Assembly (NCBI GenBank): GCA_019637105.1
Contig: JAHBWF010000028.1
Location: 1 to 61,463 of the forward strand
Length of the DNA stretch: 61,463 bases
Reading direction: 5' to 3'
Source of the DNA: Labilithrix sp.
Lineage (GTDB): Bacteria; Myxococcota_A; Polyangia; Polyangiales; Polyangiaceae
The stretch's first letter is position 1. The number at the start of each line of letters is the position of its first letter. Positions 40,742 to 47,859 of the stretch are shown here, one piece after another. Made by a program: the position numbers and the translations under genes. Below the pieces are notes generated by a model. It was not told the origin of the DNA, searched no databases, and saw only the letters and a program-made list of their open reading frames with translations.

Positions 40742-41290
40742 TCATCGGATCACCTCTCCGAGAGAGAGTTTTGCGACTTCATCGTCGAACACTCGATACA
40801 CGATTTTTTTGAGCCAATCGCCGCTCTTCTCACTGAAGACCCCCTTCACCTGCTTCATGTGTTGAACCAGTTCGACAAACGGTGACGCCGCTGAAAGCCG
40901 TTTCGCCAACTCAGTTCCCAAATCAGTTAGTGCGAAGATGAACGTTTTCTTCTCTTTCTCAACAGCAATCAGCTCTCGCCCCTCCAAGAACGCGAGTAAT
41001 TGATAGTAGCGAGGATCCCAGGGCCCGTAGTGGTGCCGGACCATCGTTGCCTCGTCCATCAGTGTGCCAGCAACCGATTGCGCATCCAGCTCCTTGGTCG
41101 CGCGTTCAAAGAATGCCGGATAGCGGACGAAAAAGTCGAGCTTGGCCAGCTTCGTGAGCCCATGGATCTCGCCCTTCGTCCCGCACAGGTGCATGAGCAG
41201 CAGCAGGCGAGCGGCATGGTACTCCACAATCTGATCCGCATTAAGCGGGCGACCGGCGGGGTACTGGGCAAGCTCGGCGGTCAGCTTCAC
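40742..41290 (-). CDS. ABC-3C-type middle component
   Basis: 182 residues from a GTG at 41290 that overlaps the nuclease stop (GTGA); a TTG at 41320 is possible but less likely. The protein is largely helical with a winged-helix feel: YHAARLLLLMHLCGTKGEIH, LTKLAKLDFFVRYPAFFERA, HHYGPWDPRYYQLLAFLEGR, FALTDLGTELAKRL. In ABC-3C operons a small protein of this kind sits between effector and ATPase and is thought to link them. Its stop overlaps the ATPase start (ATGA). Assignment rests on size, order and coupling as well as sequence character. Confidence 0.72.
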   Translation of the reverse strand: MKLTAELAQYPAGRPLNADQIVEYHAARLLLLMHLCGTKGEIHGLTKLAKLDFFVRYPAFFERATKELDAQSVAGTLMDEATMVRHHYGPWDPRYYQLLAFLEGRELIAVEKEKKTFIFALTDLGTELAKRLSAASPFVELVQHMKQVKGVFSEKSGDWLKKIVYRVFDDEVAKLSLGEVIR

Positions 41291-42420
41291 GGGATCACCC
41301 GAGACAGTCGGTGCAGGCAACGATTCATGACTTCATACATGCAGCCATAGAGCAGAGCGTCCGACGGGCGAGCGCCCTTCATCGCATCTCGGATGTTCCG
41401 CAGCTCTTCCTGACACCGACCGAGGAACTCGCGGCCATTGTCGGCGTACTCGCCGGAGTCGAGACGAACCTTCAGCCCGTGGAGTGCCGCAACGATCTCT
41501 CCTTCAATCGCTTCACGGTCATCTACCGGGAGGTACTTGGGCACACGTGCTTCGGCGACATAGCGTCTCCGTAGCTCCTTGGCCGCCTCGATCCCAGAGT
41601 CGTCCACACCTGCGTCGGTGAGCTTCGTGATCAAGCGCTTGGTCCCGCCGGAGTGTGTCGGGTTCTGGATCGTCCGAGCCCGCGCCACGAGCCAGGCACG
41701 CAACTCCTCCCGCAGAAGGCGCTTGTCCTCCTTATGGGTGATACCGTTGGCCAGCGCCGCATCCTGCACCTTCGCGTACAAGGCAGCGTAGAGCTCATCA
41801 CGCTGGTCCGGCGCGAGGGACTCTCCGGCAAGATCAAGCACCCGATCCAACTGCTGATTTTGCTCTTAACATCAGACGATGCGCGTTGTTCCCACTCGGC
41901 CTGCTCAATCCAAAGAAATCGTATTCCCGTTAGTGATTGCCGGCCCTCCGAGCGCGTTTCCCTCTCGATGTGCGTTCCCATGCGGGCCGCTGTAAGTCGC
42001 GCACGAAGCTCCGGAGCGGATCGCGCCGCCGCCCGGATGCCCAGGACTTCGAGCACCGCGTCGGGAGCCCAGGTCGTAATGATCCTAAAACGGCAAGGCT
42101 CCGCTCCGCGGTCGTGAGCGAGAGACTTCTCGACGATCGAACTCTTCTTCTTGCCGTCCTTCGCTGTCTCGCGCGAACAGAGCCTCGCGACGGTCCACGC
42201 TTGCTTGATGTCGTGGCCTTTCACCTGCACGAACTCAAACTCTTCGCTGGTACCGACGGACCACACCAGCACGATGTCGTCTTCCGCCTCGCACCACACC
42301 TCGCTCGGCCCTCCTAGGAGCATGTCGAGGCACTTGCTGACCGTGATGTGGTCCTGGTAGGCAAAGCCATCACGTGCCGTTCGCCCACCCTCCTCTAAAG
42401 GAGTGAGATCGCGGTGTGAG
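41287..42420 (-). pseudogene. Cap4-like dsDNA nuclease effector of the ABC-3C operon, frameshifted and lacking a start
   Basis: The N-terminal part reads RDGFAYQDHITVSKCLDMLL, then EVWCEAEDDIVLVW and EFEFVQVKGHD: the acidic residues and QxK of the DUF4297/Cap4 PD-(D/E)XK fold. It continues with SIVEKSLAHDRGAEPCRFRI. At 41858-41861 a run of four T (A on the coding strand) needs one more base: with five A the frame reads KSKNQQLDRVLDLAGES and joins the downstream 160-residue helical C-terminal domain ending at 41287. No in-frame ATG or GTG lies before RDLTP near 42420, so the 5' end also appears lost. The frameshift could be a sequencing error; the missing start could be an IS scar. Confidence 0.72.
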
Positions 42421-42629
42421 GACTTCTTCGGCTGTGGTCCCCGCTTTCGTGGGATTAATTCTTGAATGGTGCTGAAGATGCGCGAGGAGTGTTCGATGGA
42501 GGAAAGTGGAAACGAAGGTCGTTCAACGCTGGTTTTCCGCCGCCGCGTGCTCAGGTCGGCGTGATCGGACGGTTGCCAGATCGCGAAGCGATCCTAGGAT
42601 CTGACGAGACCGCCCTGCGGAGTGGGTGA
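42421..42629. other. Junction between the defence operon and IS remnants
   Basis: No gene recognised. The minus-strand nuclease frame stays open into this region (up to about 42560) with Arg/Ser-rich residues that match nothing, suggesting foreign sequence joined to a truncated gene. Confidence 0.35.
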
Positions 42630-43697
42630 AGTGAGCGAAGGTCGATGCCAGAAGGGCCAGCAGGTGCGCTTGACGACGGCCGAGCGTGAGAGGAGTTTCT
42701 CGACGAGACTACGCCGCGGAGAACAAGCGGGCTGCAGATGGAGCGTGGAGATTCTGTGTGCTGGTGGCCTTCTTCTGCGAAGGCTGAGACGACGCGGAAG
42801 TTTGCGTCATCCGCGTGGAGAAGCGCGCAGTTCCCCTCGTCGCCGTGCTCTGCGACGTTCTCGGTACGCCTCGCGGAGCGGGTTCACGCGTCGTCCAGGC
42901 GTGGACCGGCCGCGAGGACGATCACTGACGCCGCCGTACTGGCGCTCTTCGAGATCCGAATCATCCACAAGCGACTTCGAGGCATCTACGGAAGTCCTCG
43001 CATGCACTGGAGCTTTCGCGCGCAGTAGCTATCAGTTGGCTGAAGCGCGTCGAACGACTGATGTGGTCAGGGCTCTGCTGTCGGCTGAAACGCAGGTTCC
43101 GGGGTCAGAACGACCGACTGAACCACGATCAGCCCATCGCGCCGAACATCCTCGGGCGCGACTTCGCTGCAAACGCTCCAACGAGGCGGGTTACCGACGT
43201 GACGTACGTAGGGCACCGCCGGGACGAAGGATGGCTCTACCTCGCGGTGATCCCCGACTTGTTCGCGCCGCGTCGTCGGTTGGGCGACGCCGCGACGAAC
43301 GACCGCGTGCTCGCGCTGACAGCGCTGGGGTGGCCGTCCAGCAGCGTCGCCCCGGCGTCCGGCCTCGTTCACCACCTGATCGCGGTTCGTATGCCGCGAC
43401 GACTTACTCGGGAAGCCCTTCACAGCCCAAGGCCTCGTGCCGAGCATGAGCCGCAGGGGGACTGCTACGACAATGCCGTCGCCGAGAGCTTTTCGCGACT
43501 CCGCGCAGAGCATTCGACCATGAAAGGTATTTCTCCACCTCGCGCAGCCGCTGTCGCTTCGCTGACCGAGCACATCGACGGCTTCTTACAACACCGTTCG
43601 CCGACACTGTATCCGCTACGTCAGCCCGGATCGATCGAATTGAAGAGACTCACGGCGCAATGAGAAGCTGCATAGTCAACCTGTCCATCGAAGCGGG
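42630..43697 (+). pseudogene. Degenerate IS3-family element, copy 1
   Basis: Transposase fragments in several frames follow IS3 orfA-orfB order: ARTITDAAVLALF and IHKRLRGIYGSPRMHW (helix-turn-helix), LKRRFRGQNDRLNHDQPIAP and NILGRDFAANAP, VTDVTYVG and EGWLYLAVIPDLFA-like pieces of the DDE core, PASGLVHH, and near 43,450 GDCYDNAVAESF. Frameshifts and small deletions are numerous. The right end (43,669-43,697) carries GCATAGTCAACCTGTCCA, repeated at the end of the next remnant. Confidence 0.75.
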
Positions 43698-44480
43698 GGA
43701 GCTTCACACCGGGGGCGCTAACGAGCGCCGAGCGAGAGGAGTCGACGAAGCTCCGGCGCGAGAACAAGCGGCTGCAGATGGAGCGCGACATCCTAAAAGC
43801 AGCGGCCACCTTCTTCGCGAAGGAGAGCGAGTGAAGTTCGCCTTCATCGCCTCGAAGGAGGTGGCCTTCCCCGTGCTCGCGATGTGCAAGGTCCTCGGCA
43901 TCACGCGGAGCGGCTTCTACGCCTGGAAGAAGCGGCCGAGGAGCGCTCGAGCGCAGGTAGACGCCCAGCTCGCCGTCGAGATCGCTGCGACGCACGAGAA
44001 GAGCCGCAAGCGGTACGGGAGCCCGCGGATCCACCGCGCGCTCCGCAAGAAAGGCGTCTGCGGCGGCGCGAAGCGGATCGCCCGGCTGATGCGAGAACGT
44101 GGCATCGTGGCCCGGCAGAAGCGCCGATTCCGACGCACGACGGATTCGAAGCACTCGAACTTGAACCCATGCCGTATGCGAGCGACGACTACCGCAAGGC
44201 CCTCGCCGAGCATCTCATGACGCCGAGCATGAGCCGCACCGGCGATTGCTGGGACAACGCGGTGGCCGAGAGCTTCGTCGCGACTCTCCGCGCCGAGCTC
44301 GTCGACCACGACGTCTACCACTGCGCGCTCGACGCTCAGCGCGCCATCGGCGATTACATCGAGAACTTCTACAACACCGAGCGGCTGCACTCGCACCTCG
44401 ACTACGTCAGCCCGATCGAGTTCGAATTGAAGTACCGAGTCGCCGCGTTGCGGCATAGTCAACCTGTCCACCGAAGCGGG
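43698..44480 (+). pseudogene. IS3-family element, copy 2, with internal deletion
   Basis: A partial orfA end is followed by an orfB start (VKFAFIASKEVAFPVLAMCK; GITRSGFYAWKKRPRSARAQ; RKRYGSPRIHRALRKKGV; IARLMRERGIVARQKRRFRR). The frame then jumps to SMSRTGDCWDNAVAESFVAT and YIENFYNTERLHSHLDYVSP. The middle, with the first two DDE aspartates, is deleted, so it cannot transpose itself. Both this and copy 1 end with the same 28-bp terminal sequence differing at one base, so they were related elements placed in tandem. Confidence 0.8.
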
Positions 44481-44766
44481 TGAGGATCAACCGTCCCCGA
44501 GCTCCTGACCTTCCGCGCCACCCTCATGAGGTGCGCAACGAGGTCCTCGCCTACTTCCGCGGACGCGCCTCCAACGGCAAGGCCAAGCTCGTCAAACGCC
44601 GCGCCTACGGCTACAGACGCTTCCAGAACTATCGCCTCAGGCTCCTGAACGCGTGTGCCTAAGCGGACTTGCTTGCTCCGCCCACCATCGAGTGAGAAGA
44701 GCCGGCGTAGCCAGAAATTCCGCGACCGCACGCGACCCCGTCGAAACCGGGCTCGCGTGTGCGGAT
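44481..44766 (+). pseudogene. ISL3-family transposase C-terminal fragment and element end
   Basis: EVRNEVLAYFRGRASNGKAK and LVKRRAYGYRRFQNYRLRLL NACA (ending at 44662) are the C-terminus of an ISL3/IS204-type DDE transposase. The conserved E of the catalytic triad is not in this piece. About 100 bp of non-coding sequence follows, part of which recurs at 30,587-30,650. Confidence 0.65.
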
Positions 44767-44788
44767 GGTCGGGGAGGCGGGATTTGAA
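44767..44788. other. attL: 22-bp copy of the tRNA-Pro 3' end
   Basis: Identical over 22 bp to 55,921-55,942 (starts GGTCGGGGAGGCGGG, ends TTTGAA); the flanking bases differ on both sides. It is the far boundary of the integrated element. Confidence 0.8.
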
Positions 44789-44873
44789 ACTACCACGAGG
44801 ACGTCAAGAAACGTCTCCTGAATCGTCACGATCGCCCGACAAAATAGGCTCGGATGCGATCGATGACTGTGGG

Positions 44874-45149
44874 ATGCATACAACGGTTCTGGACGAGAGC
44901 GAACGGCCTGAAACGAAACGCGAGGAGGTCGCTCGGGACGTCGCCGCCGTATGCGAGGACGCTCGCTGGGCGAAGGTCGAAGCGCTCGCAGCTGCCGCGC
45001 AGGCACTCCTCGCTGGCGGGCTGGCGACGCAGGCCAAGGTGTTGGTGGACGAGCTCGTCACGACCGTGCGTGATGCTCGCGACGTTCGGATCCCCACCGT
45101 GGGGAATCGGCAGGCGGAGGTAATTACGTTCCCGCGTCGCGGGCGGTGA
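44874..45149 (+). CDS. Small hypothetical protein of the integrative element
   Basis: 91 residues (MHTTVLDESERPETKREEVA; EDARWAKVEALAAAAQALLA; ATQAKVLVDELVTTVRDARD). Acidic at first, then amphipathic helices. Ribosome site weak. It is the first gene inside attL. No family recognised. Confidence 0.5.
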   Translation: MHTTVLDESERPETKREEVARDVAAVCEDARWAKVEALAAAAQALLAGGLATQAKVLVDELVTTVRDARDVRIPTVGNRQAEVITFPRRGR

Positions 45150-45268
45150 AGTGCCACGACCGACGAGCAACGGAGATCACGACGCTTTCGATCGGCGCCC
45201 TCGGCTCGATTCTGAGGGCTCGCGGACCTCGTTGCATCCGCTTGAAAGGTCAGGTGAGGCACGACACC

Positions 45269-45598
45269 GGGGGGACGAGAATCGACACGCCGCCGATCGG
45301 CCCCCGGCTTCACTGCCCAGCGGTGAGCTCCGGGATGGCGAGAGGGGACGAGAATCAACACGCCGTTGATCGGCCCGCCGGCAAGGGCGTGCGCCTTGAT
45401 ATTGGCAGTCGGAAGACGGGACGAGAAATCGACGCGCCGATCGGCCCATGCCAGCCACATCGAGCGTCGTCCCCACGGCCACGTTGAGGGGACGAGAAAA
45501 CGACACGCCGCCATCGGCTGGTTGCGAAGAGCGGCGCCGCCTTGCCGAGCACGCGCATGAGGGGGCGAGAAATCGACCGAGCCACGCCGCTCGATGGG
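45269..45598 (+). repeat. Five-unit repeat array, period 71-74 bp, with a hairpin in each unit
   Basis: The conserved half G(A/G)GGG(A/G)CGAGAA starts at about 45271, 45345, 45417, 45488 and 45561. After each comes a small inverted repeat of differing sequence: ATCAAC/GTTGAT in unit 2, ATCGaC/GcCGAT in unit 1, ATCG/CGAT in unit 3, ATCGA/TCGAT in unit 5. About 40 bp of unrelated sequence separates the units. It resembles an iteron-type origin or an array of small RNA-like hairpins. Repeat divergence and absence of cas genes argue against CRISPR. Confidence 0.7.
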
Positions 45599-45599
45599 T

Positions 45600-45850
45600 G
45601 CGTTTTCGAGCCCTCGCCCCTTCTTATAGACATGCGTCGGTCGATCTGGGAAGGAGCCGACCCACGTACGATTCACCTCGCCATTTTCGGGTTTCGCCCC
45701 TTCTTGTCGACAGGCGTCCCGCTCCGGCCACCGATGGAATCGACCTGCAACTGAAGTTCGTGGGCTGCGTTTTCGCCCGCTCGACCCTTCTTATAGCTAG
45801 GCGTCGCAAAGATCCGTCGCTGTTCGAGTCAGAGGCCCGATTTTCGAGTC
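45600..45850 (-). repeat. Second repeat set, four copies, spacing 71-86 bp
   Basis: Copies at about 45602, 45683, 45769 and 45840 share TTTTCG, a 5-8 nt variable stretch, then TCGCCCCTTCTTATAG (weaker in copy 4). Read on the minus strand the core is GAAGGGGCGA...CGAAAA, similar to the conserved half of the first array, so the two arrays may be the same element in inverted orientation around about 45,599. No gene is convincing in 45150-45852. Confidence 0.6.
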
Positions 45851-45852
45851 TT

Positions 45853-46260
45853 ATGCCGCCGTCTTCCTTCGCTTCCTCTCCTCTGACGGCCGGTTGCGGG
45901 TGCACCGCGCCGGTGATGCTTCGCGGGTGGAACGTCGTGTGTGCGACGTGCGGGGCGCTCGTCTTCGGCGCGGCGGGCGCGTCCGACGGGGCGATCTACT
46001 CCACGGCTACGCCGGCATCTTGGCCACCGGGCTCCAAGACGCGGCGCATGGCGCGCGACCGTATCCGCGCCGTACGCGGGCACGAGCGCGTCGGCGATGG
46101 CCGCGCGACCACCTGGAGCGTTGCGATCGAGGCCTACCGCGCCCACTACGCCCGGCGATCGAACGTGTACGTTCTCCGTCCGGTGGTGCCCACGGACGAG
46201 GACGCCGCCGAGGCAGCGATCGCGGCCGCTGGGCTGCGGATGACCAAACGGGCGTCGTGA
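45853..46260 (+). CDS. Zinc-ribbon/helix-turn-helix-like small protein (possible excisionase or replication regulator)
   Basis: 135 residues. The N-terminus has CGCTAP and CATCGA, a potential metal-binding pair set. The C-terminal half (KTRRMARDRIRAVRGHERVG; ATTWSVAIEAYRAHYARR) resembles the winged-helix/MerR-like fold of excisionases, in which WSV..EAY forms the last strand and helix. A STATPASW-like lead could be the recognition helix start. It directly follows the repeat arrays and could bind them. No firm family match. Confidence 0.5.
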   Translation: MPPSSFASSPLTAGCGCTAPVMLRGWNVVCATCGALVFGAAGASDGAIYSTATPASWPPGSKTRRMARDRIRAVRGHERVGDGRATTWSVAIEAYRAHYARRSNVYVLRPVVPTDEDAAEAAIAAAGLRMTKRAS

Positions 46261-46309
46261 CCGCAGCGAGCGCACGACGTTAGCTTTTCTGACGTCACGA
46301 GTTAGGACC

Positions 46310-46558
46310 ATGGAAACGAAACAAGCATTCTCTCCGTCGAGGCCTGTCGGCTACGTCGTCGTCCCGGCGGACGTCGCGCTGGCCGTTCGGCGCTTCATCG
46401 CCCGTCACAGCGAGCGCGCTGCGCAAGAACACTTCGGGCTGTCGAGGGTCGCCGTTGCTCGTGCGGCCGCCGGCCTCGTCGTCCAAGGCGCCACGCTGAT
46501 GGCGCTTCGTGACGGCATGGCACGCGCTCGGGACCTCGAAGCCGAAGACGTGCAATGA
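46310..46558 (+). CDS. Small helix-turn-helix protein
   Basis: 82 residues with a helix-turn-helix-like segment RAAQEHFGLSRVAVARAAAG near residues 36-55. N-terminal part VGYVVVPADVALAVRRFIAR. Likely a DNA-binding regulator of the element. Its stop overlaps the next start (ATGA at 46555). Confidence 0.6.
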   Translation: METKQAFSPSRPVGYVVVPADVALAVRRFIARHSERAAQEHFGLSRVAVARAAAGLVVQGATLMALRDGMARARDLEAEDVQ

Positions 46559-46803
46559 GCACGAAGCGAAGGCGCAGACGCTCCGTCGAAGATCGTCTGT
46601 TTGACGGCCTCGGTCGGGCATCTGTCGATCCAGAGCTCCCCCCTAATGTGCGTTCCGTGTGCCGAGCCGCGCGACGAGCCATCATCGCGATCTGGGCTGG
46701 TGTTGAGCTTCCGCCCGAGGATCCGAGCATGCATGTTGATCGGTTGCTCGAGATCGAGCCGAACACGCGTTGGCTCTTTCGGGGCATGACGACGCGCTGG
46801 TGA
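46555..46803 (+). CDS. Small hypothetical protein of the element's replication operon
   Basis: 82 residues, basic N-terminus (MSTKRRRRRSVEDRLFDGLG), then a helix RSVCRAARRAIIAIWAGVEL and ending NTRWLFRGMTTRW. Overlaps the preceding gene by four bases and precedes the PrimPol gene by 33 bp. Function unknown. Confidence 0.55.
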   Translation: MSTKRRRRRSVEDRLFDGLGRASVDPELPPNVRSVCRAARRAIIAIWAGVELPPEDPSMHVDRLLEIEPNTRWLFRGMTTRW

Positions 46804-46836
46804 GCACCACGGCACTCGGAAGCTGCACATCTTTTG

Positions 46837-47859
46837 ATGCAAGCACTCGTCTTCCCCAACAAATATGTCCTCGGCTGGCCGAAGGTCGATGACGCTCGCG
46901 CCGTGCGCGCGGAGATTGGAGACATCCTCTCCTCTCGCTACTCGAGCGATGCGCACTTCGTCGCGTACGCGGCCGACGTCGAGCGCCGGCACACGATCGC
47001 GCTTTTTCAAGATCGGGCGAACGCCGGTCTGATCACGCGCGCGAATCTGCGAATGACGCTGGCCGTGTTCGACGTCGACGGGCCCCAGCACGCGACGACG
47101 AGCGCTTGGAGCGCCTCCGAATCAGAGAAGCTCCCAAGGCTCTTCGACGCGCACCCCGGCGGGTTCGTCTACGTGACCCGCGGTGGATACCGCATCGTCT
47201 ACGCGCTCGCGAAGCCGTCGCCGATCCGATACCAGGCCGATGATGACGCGTGGACGGCTCGCTACCGGTCGTGGATCCGGTACCTCGCGCGCCGCTTCGA
47301 GATTCACGCTGACGCAGCATGCGCGGACTGGACGCGGTTCTACCGCTGCCCACACGCGACACGCGATGGCGTCTTGCAGGAGCTCGGCACGTTCGGGGAC
47401 ACGCGCGCGCTCGGACCATGGGTACCCAAGCTCGAGAGGAGCGATCGAATCGAACCCAAAGTGATCGACGGTGCGGTGTATGGGGCCGTCGAGCCGGTGC
47501 CGATCTCCGATCCCTCGAACGAATATGGCCAGCGAAGGATCGAAGCGGCCATGCGCTACCTCGAGACCGCTCCGCTCTCGATCAAGCACGAGGGCGGTCG
47601 AACGACGATGTTCAAGGTGTGCGCCGTCCTCGTTCGTCGCATGCGTCTCCCGCTGGATCTCGCGGCCGATTGCATCGAGGCGATCTACCTCCCGCGCCTC
47701 GCTGCCGCGGGGACCGCGGTGTGGTCGCACGATACGCCCGGGCCGCATGGGATGTCCGTTATGGAGCGCCTCGAGAAGGCGCGGGACACTGGCCATGTTC
47801 CACCGGGGGACATCATGAGCGAAGAACTGTGGAACGAGATTCAGAGGAACGCCGCATGA
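46837..47859 (+). CDS. PrimPol (archaeo-eukaryotic-type primase-polymerase)-like protein
   Basis: 340 residues from ATG 46837. The catalytic fold is suggested by LRMTLAVFDVDGPQ (DxD metal motif near residues 78-83), the GGFVYVTRGGYRIVYALAKP segment and CADWTRFYRCPHATRDG, all in the order of AEP-family primases. Such proteins make primers for replication of plasmids and satellites. The C-terminal third (KHEGGRTTMFKVCAVLVRRM; LDLAADCIEAIYLPR) is a PriCT-like helical domain. Its stop overlaps the helicase gene start (ATGA at 47856), so the two are a coupled pair. Confidence 0.75.
   Translation: MQALVFPNKYVLGWPKVDDARAVRAEIGDILSSRYSSDAHFVAYAADVERRHTIALFQDRANAGLITRANLRMTLAVFDVDGPQHATTSAWSASESEKLPRLFDAHPGGFVYVTRGGYRIVYALAKPSPIRYQADDDAWTARYRSWIRYLARRFEIHADAACADWTRFYRCPHATRDGVLQELGTFGDTRALGPWVPKLERSDRIEPKVIDGAVYGAVEPVPISDPSNEYGQRRIEAAMRYLETAPLSIKHEGGRTTMFKVCAVLVRRMRLPLDLAADCIEAIYLPRLAAAGTAVWSHDTPGPHGMSVMERLEKARDTGHVPPGDIMSEELWNEIQRNAA

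Larger units (their letters stand above)
37104..40745 (-). pseudogene. ABC-3C-type Rad50-like ATPase, interrupted by an IS3 element
   Basis: The gene starts at ATG 40745 (MSARTIRVSLVERFIQEQVV), overlapping the middle-component stop by four bases. After codon 20 an IS3 element (39,396-40,681) interrupts it; the frame resumes at 39,395 with DRLVLKPGVNVVVGDKDTGK. Removing the IS and one GGTC copy gives one continuous 783-residue frame. Features are Walker A GDKDTGKTG, two coiled-coil arms, a zinc hook CPHC...CFVC near the middle, and a Walker-B-like LALIDFP in the C-terminal head. It would be the nucleotide-sensing ATPase of an ABC-three-component phage-defence system. As it stands only an N-terminally truncated product lacking the first 20 residues could be made. 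Confidence 0.85.

Noticed and set aside
41287-42420. CBASS system with Cap4
   Set aside because: No cyclic-nucleotide synthase and no SAVED domain; C-terminal part is helical and neighbours are a middle component and Rad50-like ATPase, which fits ABC-3C.
45269-45598. CRISPR array
   Set aside because: Period near 72 bp is right for repeat plus spacer, but repeats diverge in their 3' halves, differ in length, and no cas gene is near.
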